Below, one piece after another: positions 54,099 to 63,945 of a DNA stretch of 64,000 bases; within the stretch, counting starts at the first letter, position 1; every line of letters begins with the position of its first letter. A program made the position numbers and the translations under genes. Source of the stretch: Taxillus chinensis (taxonomy: Eukaryota; Streptophyta; Magnoliopsida; Santalales; Loranthaceae); NCBI GenBank assembly GCA_023512835.1, contig CM042087.1:13424853-13488852 (forward strand). The letters run 5' to 3'. The notes below the pieces were generated by a model. The model had not been told where the DNA came from, made no database searches, and worked only from the letters and a program-made list of their open reading frames with translations.

Positions 54099-56130
54099 GG
54101 TCTAGTTGGCCTAGGGTAGTGGGCGGACTTGGTTATCTTGAGTCCTTTGGAGGAGCCTGGAGGGACGTGCCTGATCAACATGGTCCTCTTGGAGCCCCTA
54201 AGGTGTACTTGGGGTAGTCTAGTCCTGTGGTAGGATTTGCATGCATTTGGCATTAGGGCACTAGTTGCATTTGTTGTTTATGTATGATTGTATGGATAAC
54301 TGTGGGAATGTTTTAAATGTGAAAAAAAAAAGAAAAAAATAATAATTGTGCAACTCTGATATATTGTGATAACTTAAGCATGACTACAAAGAAAAGAATG
54401 TGTGGTATGGAATTTGTGTACTAGTGGACTTGTGTAATGTGAAGGTGTGAACTTGTATCGTCTGTGAATCTGTGTGGTGATAATATGTGTTTTGAGATTA
54501 GTTATAGCATTATCACTTGGGTTGTAACATAAGCCTCAGCTAGTAAAGGCTGTGTGGGACCTTGGTGGATCCCTATTTGACCGTCATCAGAGAGGTGACC
54601 TGGACCGGTGTTAGCCCGGTAGTAGATTTTGGTCTTGCCGTGATTGGGTATGGTACTGAATTTGTTGTTTTGAGTTACTCATTGGACTCCATTGGGCGTC
54701 ATGTTAACTGTGACCGAATGGTGGAGGGCAAACTCCATTCTAGTATAGTTGTGTCCTGGATTGTGAGTTGTTGTGAGTCACCATTGGTGTTGATTGGATT
54801 TTAATGTGCCTCTATAGAGGATATGTTCCATGGATCCCCAAGCATGTTTTGCGTTAGAGTGAGGGGATTTCAGCCGTGATGCTTGTGCTGCTGTAGTAAT
54901 ATCCCTGTGTGAGAATGTGATTGTGGTTTGCATCACGCTATTGTCATGATTGTTTGTGTTTCATTGTGACCTTATTGTGCTTGCCGTAAGGGTGAGGTCT
55001 ACATCTGGGGTGTGGCTGCGTTGTAAATTGTTGGTGTGGAGTGTTGGTCCCATTGTGACGCGAGTAGGCGTCTCCAGCAGAGTAGCCCACTATGCGATGC
55101 AGTGACTTCTCGCTCAATCTTATGCAAACTCATGAATGGCTGCTTTACGCGTAGGCTTATGTGCTTTGGGAGGTTTCTCGACCTCACCGTTATCAGACTT
55201 GCTCACGCGCGCTGTTGTCATTGTGCTCTTTGGCCAAGCTCTAGTTCTAGATCGACTCATAAGTGTTAAGTTCGTGTTGACTAAATGGAGGTACTCATTT
55301 TTCAATTTCTAACACCATTTGTGGTAATGACTGCATTATGTTGCTTTGATCTTCTCGTGATGTTTGCTACTTGGTTTCTCTTTTCGGGGACAAAAAGTCC
55401 AAAGGTGGGAAGGTTGTGAGGAAACTCCCTACGGATGAGTTTATAGGGTGTTGACGAATGGGCAGTGGAACGTTTAAGTTTCATTTTGTTTGTGGTGTCC
55501 TTCCTTGTTGTACTGTTTGTGCTGTGAGTTGGTTTATGACCTACCTATATGATTTGTTAAACATGCTGGGAATGGGCATATATGTCTTACACCCTCATGC
55601 CATGTGAATACTTGTGACATGTGTTAGGTGAGGAGAACAAGGTTTGTTTGTGAGATTAGAATATATGTTTCCCTATCATGCTGTGTTGTATTGGGTCTGT
55701 GGGTACGTGCCTTCATGTGTGTCATTGTGTGATATCTTCAGTTGTGGGTATGTGAATGGTTGTGGGCGATGTGCATTAGCATGTGCATTATGGAAGGTGT
55801 GTTGTCTTTTCGAGGACGACACGTCCTATGGAGGAGACATGGGAACGTGAATCCATGATGCGTGGGCAACACCTAGAGTTGTTCAAGGACGAACAATCTT
55901 GACGGTGGGAGCTGGCTGTTGGCCAAGGGGTAGTAATGTGTTTTCTTGTATGTGGTTCATGATTTGGTGTATTTGTATTTGTATTTGTAGACTGGTATTT
56001 GTATTTATATTGAGATGTGTTTTGAGATTGCAATGTGTTTGAAATGTCTTGTTATGTTGTGTGATCCATTTGGGTATTGTGGCTTGTCGTTTTGCAAATG
56101 GGTAGCATGTGTTTGTTATCCCCTGTATGT
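54099..56130 (+). other. G2 interior, non-coding
   Basis: About 2 kb, T/G-rich, with no supported ORF and no gag-pol motif. The first 200 bp match the G1 leader. Three degenerate polypurine-tract modules occur at 55378-55415, 55807-55840 and 55881-55911, ahead of the functional one at 56131. Confidence 0.65.
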
Positions 56131-56167
56131 TTCTTTTCGAGGACGAAAAGTCTTAAGGGGGAGAGGA
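55378..56167 (+). repeat. Four dispersed polypurine-tract modules in G2
   Basis: TCTCTTTTCGGGGACAAAAA (55377), TCTTTTCGAGGACGACACGT (55805), GTTCAAGGACGAACAATCTT (55881) and TTCTTTTCGAGGACGAAAAG (56131). Each is followed by a purine block (AAAGGTGGGAAGG, ATGGAGGAGA, GACGGTGGGAG, TTAAGGGGGAGAGGA). Only the last precedes an LTR. Confidence 0.68.
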
Positions 56168-56594
56168 TGTAATGACCCGTGTTTTGGGATGTCTGGAGTT
56201 AGTCACGCTTTGCCTTTTGAGTGGCAATTTTCTAGTTTTTGGGGAAGTTCTACTCATGGACTTCAGGAAAATCATTTTATTTACCAAATAGGGAACTTTT
56301 GACGAAAGAGGGCAGCCTAGGGAGGCAGAAATAGAGTGCACGTCATATGTGACATTATGACGTGCAAGGTTTTTATTGAATGCCCTGCTTCTATATGATG
56401 CAAGGAAGCTTGGGGTAGAATTTCACAAGATTTGGAGTTGCACGTCATATGGTGATATGACGTGCATTATGGCGTCGTGACCATGTTTTTGCACCGTCAT
56501 CTTGGTTTTGTTGTTCCTGGTAATCTTTTCCCAAAGGACTATGTTTGAATTATGGATATTTTGGCATGTGTGAATGCGGGAAGGTTGTGGTGTG

Positions 56595-56675
56595 TCATCA
56601 AAACTACGTCGTTTTGATGTTGTGGTTCACTTAATCAAAATGACGTCGTTTTGTGAATATGGTGTCTATATAAAG
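56595..56675 (+). promoter_or_regulatory. G2 LTR promoter
   Basis: CATCAAAACTACGTCGTTTTG (56596-56616) and AATCAAAATGACGTCGTTTTG (56633-56653) carry ACGT cores of the kind bound by plant bZIP factors; CTATATAAAG (56667-56676) is the TATA box. Confidence 0.6.
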
Positions 56676-57009
56676 AGGTGGAGGTTTCCTTGCTTTAGGT
56701 TTAGGGTTTCTTCCTGTTAGCGCCGCACCACACAGAGAGAAGAGAGAGAGAGAAAGAGAGAGAGAGGAGATTCCGATTGCCGCCGTGGTGGTTCGTGTGG
56801 GTGGACGGCGTCTAGCGTGGAAGCAAAAGCAGGAGGACGTTTTCAAGGTAGGGGTTCTGTTCTTCCTTGAACCTATCCCAGGGCTTTGGCCTTGTGATAG
56901 GCAATATGGCTATTTGGTTTTATATATATATATATAAATATGTAAATTCATATAGGTGTGATCTCCTATATGAATGTTGGCCTTTAATGGCGTGTTTTGC
57001 TTGGATGTA

Positions 57010-57480
57010 TATATACACGCATGTTAAGTGTTTGATATTATGCCTGTGAGGCCATGCATGTTAAGTGTTTGATATTATGCCTTTGAGGCCACATATGTTA
57101 TGTGTTTGATAATATGCCTGAGTGACTATGCATGTTATGTGTTTGAGATTATGTCTGTGTGGTTATGCCTATTATGTGTTTGATTTTATGCCCGTGTGGC
57201 TATGTTTGAGAACCTGTGAATGTGCGCATGCCATGTGTTTGATTTTATGCCTGTGTGGCATAAATGTATGTTATGTGTTTGTTTGTATGATTGTTAGCCT
57301 GAGAGGCTATGGGAACTATTTGCCTGAGAGGCGGTTAAACTATTTGCCTGAGAGGCGGTTAAACTATTTGCCTGAAAGGTGGTTAAACTATTTGCCTGAG
57401 AGGCGGTTAAACATTTGCCTGAGAGGCGGTTAAATATTTGCCCGAGAGGTGGTTAAATTGTTAGCCTGGGAGGTTGTGGT
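57010..57480 (+). repeat. Two tandem repeat arrays in G2 LTR
   Basis: 57010-57290 holds degenerate units of about 45 bp built on CATGTTATGTGTTTGAT and TATGCCTGTGTGGC. 57300-57480 holds about seven units of 24-27 bp built on TTTGCCTGAGAGGCGGTTAA. The second array gives a repetitive reading frame (LNYLPERR) that is not a gene. Confidence 0.85.
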
Positions 57481-58874
57481 AATGTTTGTAACTGTGGATA
57501 TGTTAGCTTTATGTGGCTAAGCCCGAGAGGCTATGGATATGTGAGCCGTGTGGCTATGGTAACGATTGTACCGTTCGGTGACTTCGGATTGATACTCAGC
57601 TGTGGAATATAACCTATTTATATCTTATTGTCACTACACGGCACCTGTGCACATTCTCATGTAAATGCTAGGAATATGGGATGGGTTGGGGAGACATAAT
57701 CCCTACTGTGCTATGGTTGCTCACCCCTCCTACTTTGATGTGTTTTCTTTCAGGAACCTACAAGCGTTAGGTAGGACCCCAAGGTGGAAGACCGTATTTG
57801 TTTTATTTCTTTTCAATTATGTTATTTTATGGAAACTGATATAGCCCTAGTGGGGAGAGATTGTAAAAGGGTTTTCACTGTAACAAAAACAAGTTGTTTG
57901 GCTTGTATACATTTATTCTGGTTTGTGCTTAATCAAGATAATTGATTCCGTCTGAGAATATGAGTTGTGGATGTTTGAGATGTCATGTATGGAACTTGTA
58001 TCCCAACCCCCTTATCCACCGCGTTGGTAAAGGGGAGTCACGAACCGGTTTCCTCGGGTTGGAAATCCGGGCGTGACAACATGATGTGGAGTAAGCACTC
58101 CGACCTTCTCTTTCATATGGAGTAAGGAAGCGCTTGCACAGAATAAGGATTCCAGTACCAAATTGATACGGAGTAAAAGCAATCAATATTACGGAGTAAG
58201 GATCCGAGCTTAGCTTAACACGGAGTAAGGAACCTTACACCGGATTCAAGAAGATGCTACTTAACTTATCTCTTCGTATTCAAAGTCACCCGCCTCTCGC
58301 TTCCCGATGTAGGACAAACTTGTTGAGAACCTAAAGCATCTTACACGTGGATCATCCGGATATGTGGACACAACCTTAACTACACTTGGGAACTTACAAA
58401 GACTCTGATGCGTTGCAAACCCAAGATCTTGAAGACCACATCCGCAACAATTGAGGCAGAGAGATTTCCGAGAGACAGTAAATGTGCACAATATCCGGAA
58501 CAACAAGTTCCAAGGTTGTCTCTTGTGGATGTCTCTATGAATAGCAACACTTGTACATTTTATAGTGTGTTGGTGAGTGAGCGTGTAATAGTTTGGTGTA
58601 TGTACCAAAGCTCATTGAGATCATAGAGGCTAGCGTGTGAGTACATGTAAACAGAGTGTTAAAGAGCTGGCAAATAGGTCTAAAAGCTTTCAAGCTTTAG
58701 TCTACTTCCATTTTGTTGTACTTATCATACTGATAATAAAATAAAATACTTCCACTATCTGGTTATCTTCCGCATTAATTCTATCTCTCAACCAGATAGG
58801 TGTTGTGCGAAAGAGTGAGAAAAGAGTTTCGATAAGAGCCTATTCACCCGCCTTATGGCTCCAAGGGACCAACA

Positions 58875-60142
58875 GCCTTCCACCGGGTCTCTTCTTACAC
58901 GACCTGCTCAACCAACCAGCTGATTAGATGGTCTCTGCTGTCACCATCCGCTTCCCAAAGGCGATCCATGCCTTCCTCAATTCAGGGGGTCATATGAGCC
59001 TTGGCATACTCAACATAAAAGTCTTCTAGTTCAGACTCCCCAAGAGAACTTAACAAAACAGGAGTTGTACCCGCCTTTTGGGGTATCCTGTACCGTGACT
59101 GCCCTCCAGCCACAGAGCTCTCTTATCTCTCGCAATATCACGGGTCCGTCAACAGGTTGAGCTTCCTCGGTTGTAGGATCAATGGGGAAACAAGTTCGAC
59201 AATATTCTCCACCACTTCAAGAATGTGCGCCGTGGGCTGCACGCAAAGAAACCCCTAGAAGTTTATGGGACACAAAGCCGGCGGTCATGGAATGTGTCCT
59301 CTGCTTGACTTCTCGTGCTCGAAATGGGCCTCTTCATTGACTTGATCTTCAGCTGACCATCCTCATATATACTCTTAAAAATATATTTGGTCGGCAGTGG
59401 CACTGCAGGTCTTTGGTTGAAGATTTCAGGATGAAGGAATTGCAGGATTTTAGTTAAAACCAGTCCATAGTGTCCTTTCTTGCTCTTGATCATGTTGTGC
59501 AACCGAGCACCCCAGTTTATTTTGTTTTTTTGCAAGACAATCGCACATGATCTTCATCTGCTCATGACTTGCATAGTCATGAGTAGTCTTCTTGCACATT
59601 AGGCACTGTCCGGTGACTATGAGAGTCGCCGGTGCCTGACCGGAGAACCCGATCTTCAGGGCTCCCCGTCCTTGCTTTCAAGGGTTGGAATACCCCAAAA
59701 AGGACTTACACTCATCTCGAGAAAGACTAGGTAGCGGTTGGAAGTTACTTGTAGGGAGCTGGAAAACTTCTCGCAAAGTTTCGGCTGATATCCGAACTTC
59801 CACTCCGTGTGCTGTGCCTACCAGGTCTTGTCCAGAAACAGACAGAGTTTCGTGGAATTCCGACACATCTTCCACCAAAATGTCATGCATCCCAGTACAG
59901 ATGGATGCAATGCAAGTATCATCAAGGTGACTTCTGAATTTGCCCAGCCAACTGACTTTGGTGTCGCCGATGGCTTCCCAATCGATGATGAACCCCAGGA
60001 CGATGTTGTTTAGTTCTTCGGCTATCAATGAGCTTGGACCTACCATAGAGGTTATAGAGAGAGAAAGAGACACTCGTAGAGAGATATTGTAAGGTTTGAA
60101 GGTGGTCAGAGGAGAGAGAAAGAGAGAGAGAACGAGAATCAA
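58875..60142 (-). pseudogene. Copia copy D aORF, N-terminal part
   Basis: Minus strand. ATG at 60046 gives VGPSSLIAEELNNIVLGFII. Family blocks follow: VEVRISAETLREVFQLPTSN (compare ITPQVIQDVFNLPAD in copy B), LSRDECKSFLGYSNP, then in a new frame LHNMIKSKKGHYGLVLTKIL and FNQRPAVPLPTKYIFKSIYE (compare ILRHLHP and VIPFPATYYF). The rest, to 58875, is a degraded Ser/Pro-rich linker with stops. This copy is clearly more diverged than B and C. The ORF continues at 41633 beyond copy C. Confidence 0.7.
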
Positions 60143-60250
60143 AGAGAGAGAGAGAGAGAGAGAGAAGGAGCGCTTAGGGTTAGGGTTCGAGTGTGAAAAC
60201 GAACAACGTACCTCTGTGCTCCGTCTCTATCAGTGACTTATATATGAGGT
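60046..60250 (-). promoter_or_regulatory. Internal promoter of copy D aORF: TATA box and telo-box
   Basis: On the minus strand, CTCATATATAAG (60248-60237) is followed after about 50-60 bp by CGAACCCTAACCCTAAGCG (60190-60172), two telomere-like AACCCTAA copies, then a CT-repeat leader (GA runs on the plus strand, 60057-60170) and the ATG at 60046. Confidence 0.58.
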
Positions 60251-61371
60251 GAAAAGCGTACTGTAGAAGTCACACAGTTTGTCGGTTAGTATTCAGGTCC
60301 GCGTCCTTTTCTCTGACCTGTCTCTTCATCTTTCGGATCCACCCGTTGGAGTACTCAAGCAATAAGTCAATGTCACTCCTTAAGTCGGTATGTTTTGGAT
60401 TTTAAGTGCATAGTGACGTGCTGACGTGTCTGCGATGCTTGAGTAATGAGGAAACTGAATCCGCCTCGCTTCGACCCTTTGGACTGCGACTCTACGAAGC
60501 TGCGTTTAGGATGCTTCAAGGCTTCGACCTTCGAGGCTTCGAAGCAGCAGTCTTCGAGGCAGCGGTTCTTCTATGCGTTTGCTTTGAGGTCGACTACGGA
60601 TTCAGCGACAGGTGGATTTCGTAGACCTTTTCAACACTAAACAACACACATGTGATGCATATGATAATTCACATAATATTATGCATTTTGAACAATGTTG
60701 TGAGTGGAATTGAAATTACGTGCCTAGAACTTGATTTCTTTCAACCGTAATACCCGGTTTACATGTATGGCTGCTACATCACTACCATTTACCTTTCCAT
60801 TTATCTTAGAAATGACTAAGTACTTCATCACACTACATCTTGTGCCAGGAAAATGATCACTATGTTAATATAGCATCCAAGAAACCATGGTTTATCAAAT
60901 GCAACAACCCAGTCATAACATCAACGGTTATCTCACATATTAGCAAAACTCACTCAGTGAAGGCCTCACCCTCTCACTCTCGGATCAGCATGTGAGTATG
61001 ATTCAGAACTAGAATTACACTCGTTTGGTATACTCATGGTCAACCGAATCTTACCACAACCCCGAGCAAACAATAATTTTCAGTTCAGCATAGATGACTT
61101 GAGAGACAAGATGGCCCTATTGAGAATCGGAACACACACTCTATCATTATCTAATTTACAACACAAGATAGGTAGAGTTTGGAGTTTGATCATGCAGGTT
61201 GTCCGTGTGAGTTGTGTCTTTTCTTTTGTAGAGCATCAATTTTGGTGCTTATTCATGAGCCTTTTTACATGGACAGAGCTCAACACAAGATCCTTTTGAA
61301 TCACGAGATCATACAATTTGACCTCCAACTATTACTCTACAGAGACACAATCGAGGGGAATAGTGAGGACT
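60251..61371. other. Interval without a supported gene
   Basis: 60251-60640 probably belongs to the copy D element upstream of its aORF; 60465-60600 is rich in TTCGAGGC/CTTCGAC-type motifs. 60640-61371 is A/T-rich, non-coding and not assignable. A string CAGTGAAGGCCTCACCC near 60956 hints at a minus-strand LTR, but no termini were found. Short ORFs at 61036-61406 look like chance. Confidence 0.4.
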
Positions 61372-61394
61372 CACTACTACAAAAAAGGATAACG

Positions 61395-61715
61395 ACGATG
61401 CTTTAAAAGCGTCGTCTAACACAATTAACGACGCTTTCGCTGCATCGTCCATCGCCCTGTTGTCGAAGATTTTGGGTCTACAACGACGCTAGAGAAAGCG
61501 TCGTGGAATTATATCATCAACGACGCTTCTAAAGCGTCGTAAAAGATATAATCGACGACACTTATAAAAAGCGTCGTCCAAATGGACGACACCTTTGGAA
61601 CGCGTCGTCTATTTCGACGACACTTATAAAAAGCGTCGTCTACTTCAACGACGCTTTCGATCACGCGCCGTCTAGGTTTAATCAACGACACTTTTACAAG
61701 CGTCGTGCTTTTAAT
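61395..61715. repeat. CACTA sub-terminal repeats (ACGACGCTTT / AAAGCGTCGT)
   Basis: At least a dozen copies of AACGACGCTTT, CGACGACACTT and their complements AAAGCGTCGT and AAGCGTCGTC are arranged as inverted pairs 10-20 bp apart (for example 61399/61412, 61436, 61481/61496, 61523/61532, 61555/61570). This is the hallmark sub-terminal array of plant CACTA elements. Confidence 0.85.
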
Positions 61716-61989
61716 TGTTTTGGAAGAAAAAATACACGTCCATTTTTTGAGCACTAAATTTCCCATGACATCCACAAATACATAATTGCCAATTGAAAAG
61801 CACGATGACATTTACAATTGTGTTCACATTTCCAGTATACAATTATTTAAAAGCATTTACAGTATACAATTGTATACAATTTAAAAGCATTCACATTTAA
61901 AAGCACGATGACATTTGCGGACTTACATTACCAGTATACAATTGTGTTCACATTTACAGTATGCAGACAAAAAGCAAATTGAAGTGAAA

Positions 61990-62200
61990 GATGATTCAAT
62001 GGCATCTCCTACCAAATGGTGCTGGTACTTGGAGTCGATTTCTATGAGATAGTAAGTGCCCGGGGACAAAAGGCTGATGTCCTAGCTTGCTTGTCACAAA
62101 ATCCTTAGCCCCATATCGTGCTCCATCGGTTTCCAAGATGTCCATCAGTTTGACTACCGAAAAGAGACATATTTGTGCTCCATCCTAACAAAGTAAAATT
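61990..62200 (-). other. Possible exon-like segment, unidentified
   Basis: On the minus strand, after an AG preceded by a T-rich run (62185-62200), one frame is open for about 60 codons: LFSVVKLMDILETDGARYGA, then KDFVTSKLGHQPFVPG. It lies downstream of the WOX-like pseudogene on the same strand. I do not recognise it. Confidence 0.25.
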
Positions 62201-62531
62201 AGTATTTCAAATAATAATAATAAACTACGCAAGATCGAACTCACAAACACAACAGTTTGTATTTGTACCTAAAGGCCTAAAAACGGGGTTTGCAAATCTG
62301 GTATTACAACGTTACTAACACAGTTACAATGTTGGACAAGGACTTCAAATATCAATGTTGGACAAGGACAACAAGTATACTAACACGATTCCGATTACAA
62401 CAATATACTAACACACAGTTTGTTAATATGGTCTCGTGCATGGACTTACACTTTGCCGATACATCCAACACGGTTACAATATTGGACAAGCTAAACAGAT
62501 GTTTGCCAAGCATGTAGTTGAAGTGAGAATA

Positions 62532-62816
62532 TTAGAAGTCAAGCCACTTCCATATGAGAACAATACGACCGACTCTCTTGCCATCTTGGAAGTACTTAAA
62601 GATTAAATTATAGAAGGGAACAAATGCTACATAAAACAAGACGTCACACTGAAGCCAGTGATTACCATTGCAATATTTTTGTTGTGAAGAAGGGATGCAA
62701 ATGCTAACAGTTGATGAAGTGTACATGTTGCCAACTTGCTTTGGAAGCGAAGTACTAGGTTGAACCTTGGTGTCATAAAAGTTCTTTGCAACTTGTTGTG
62801 ATGCCTGCAGATCCAT
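62532..62816 (-). CDS. 94-codon ORF in CACTA interior, unknown
   Basis: Minus-strand ORF beginning [20 protein letters not shown] and ending [12 protein letters not shown]. No domain recognised; hydrophobic near the C-terminus. It lies between the WOX-like pseudogene and the CACTA end. It may be a piece of a captured gene or chance. Confidence 0.2.
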   Translation of the reverse strand: MDLQASQQVAKNFYDTKVQPSTSLPKQVGNMYTSSTVSICIPSSQQKYCNGNHWLQCDVLFYVAFVPFYNLIFKYFQDGKRVGRIVLIWKWLDF

Positions 62817-63182
62817 GATGAAGGGTCAGGATGAAAATATCTACTCAGAACAAAATTATTTGGGCAGTTGAACTACATAAACTATGCTCTCTAAAGGAAT
62901 CTATTTTGGAAATAAGAATATATATAAATAAAGTGCCCTAAGATAGGAAGTTTGTGAAAGCTTCCCATCAACAACCTACACACACACATAATATAAGGAA
63001 TGTTGATGCACACTTACTGAAATAGGCAAAAACATAACCAAAAAAAATATAAAGCAATGCTAACTGATATCCACCATCAAAGCCTGTGTTTGAATATGTG
63101 CATTCATGGATATGCAGATATGATTTGCAAAACAAAATCCAAATGCTGAGGATTTTAATATATGAACAATATGTATACTAGA

Positions 63183-63945
63183 TTAAACTCGGAACATGTT
63201 AAAATATATAGAGAGAGACTTAATTAACAAACTATTAAAGAAAACCCACATTGCAATATCTAGGTACACGTACGATGCTCTTAAAGTACGTTGTTGTGTT
63301 TGAGTAGTGGAAGACGAGGCGGAATTAGAAGGTGTAGTGACATCCTTAGGAGTAATATTGATAAAGTTGTTTGCACTAGGCATCGCAATAGGGTTATCGA
63401 ACAGTTCATCACCCAACCCATTAGCAAGACCGAACAATGCAGGATAGTTGTAAAATTGCCCTACATTCAACGCATTGTCGAAGGCACGTCCTTCTGGCAC
63501 CTCATCATATGCATCATGATTTCATCCTCGTACAACCCATAGTTGTCCCCAGCCATAGTCCGATGATGATTAACATTTGTCCAAGGCGTAAGATCGGACA
63601 AGAAAAGCTCATCTAGGTTGCCCGTAGGAAGGAAGAGGTCCGGCCGTAGGTGGTTGTTGAAATCAACTGCCATCGGCACCGGCACAGTGGGAGACGAAAC
63701 GTTTCCGCTGGAGTTGATGCCTCTTCAAGACGCTTTTTGTATTTGATCCTGGACTTACGGTTTTGGAACCAGAATACACATTGGCTTCACCGACCTCCCC
63801 ATACACTTGCAGTTGAGCCCTGATTTTTTGGATATCTTCACGAGGTGGGGTAATCATACCGGAGTCAAAATGTTCTAAAGTATACGAATCTGTTCTGGTT
63901 TCGGGTTCCACCGGGGCTTTGGCTCTCGAGTCCTCTCTTTAGAAG
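63183..63945 (-). pseudogene. WUSCHEL-related homeobox (WOX) pseudogene, WOX8/9-like
   Basis: Minus strand. The atypical WOX homeodomain is spread over several frames. EPKPRWNPKPEQIRIL (about 63927-63880) ends at a TAG where relatives have Glu. FDSGMITPPREDIQKIRAQL with QVYGEVGEANVY (63868-63775) follows after a one-base shift, then WFQNRKSRIKYKKR (63772-63731) after a further shift. All three helices, including the DNA-recognition helix WFQNRKSR, are recognisable. The GM..PP and WFQNRKSR style fits the intermediate clade (WOX8/9/11/12), transcription factors of embryo and meristem development. Downstream codons (DELFLSDLTPWTNVNH, FDNALNVGQFYNYPALFGLA) continue in other frames and are of unknown kinship. 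It appears to be a captured, decayed copy inside the CACTA element. Confidence 0.72.

Larger units (their letters stand above)
54038..58078 (+). mobile_element. Non-autonomous Gypsy element G2
   Basis: An inverted LTR-end fragment, primer-binding site, 2.1 kb of interior without coding potential, polypurine tract and one LTR (56168-58078). Leader and LTR promoter are very similar to G1 (5186), so G2 is a deletion derivative mobilised by a G1-type partner. A 5' LTR is missing; its place is taken by about 42 bp of inverted LTR terminus. The flanking 5-mers do not match, so there is no clear target duplication. Confidence 0.75.
56168..58078 (+). mobile_element. G2 LTR
   Basis: TGTAATGACCCGTGTTTTGG to CCGGGCGTGACA, 1911 bp. 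It has the promoter pair and TATA box (56595-56675), a GA-rich leader, two kinds of tandem repeat (57010-57480) and the CTCACCCCTCCTAC block (57720). It is homologous to the G1 LTR over its whole length except the repeats. Confidence 0.86.
41634..58874 (+). mobile_element. Copia copy C, full length with nested G2
   Basis: The most complete copy of the aORF-bearing Copia family: two LTRs, primer-binding site, gag, protease, integrase, RT, RNase H, spacer, aORF with Ulp1-like domain and polypurine tract. Without G2 it is about 13.2 kb, near the usual size of SIRE/Maximus elements. It splits the copy D aORF. The flanks GCTTC (41629-41633) and GCCTT (58875-58879) only partly agree as a target duplication. 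Many stops and several frameshifts make it non-autonomous today. Confidence 0.87.
53410..58874 (+). mobile_element. Copia copy C 3' LTR, split by G2
   Basis: 53410-54037 and 58079-58874 together form an LTR of about 1.42 kb that closely matches the 5' LTR. It ends GGGACCAACA at 58874. G2 sits in the CGGAGTAAGGA array. Sequence after 58874 returns to the copy D aORF. Confidence 0.86.

Noticed and set aside
57122..57433. A 103-codon ORF with repeated LNYLPERR
   Set aside because: It is a translation of the tandem repeat array in the G2 LTR, not a gene.
59685..60013. Plus-strand ORFs opposite the copy D aORF
   Set aside because: The minus strand shows conserved family blocks, so the plus-strand ORFs are shadows.
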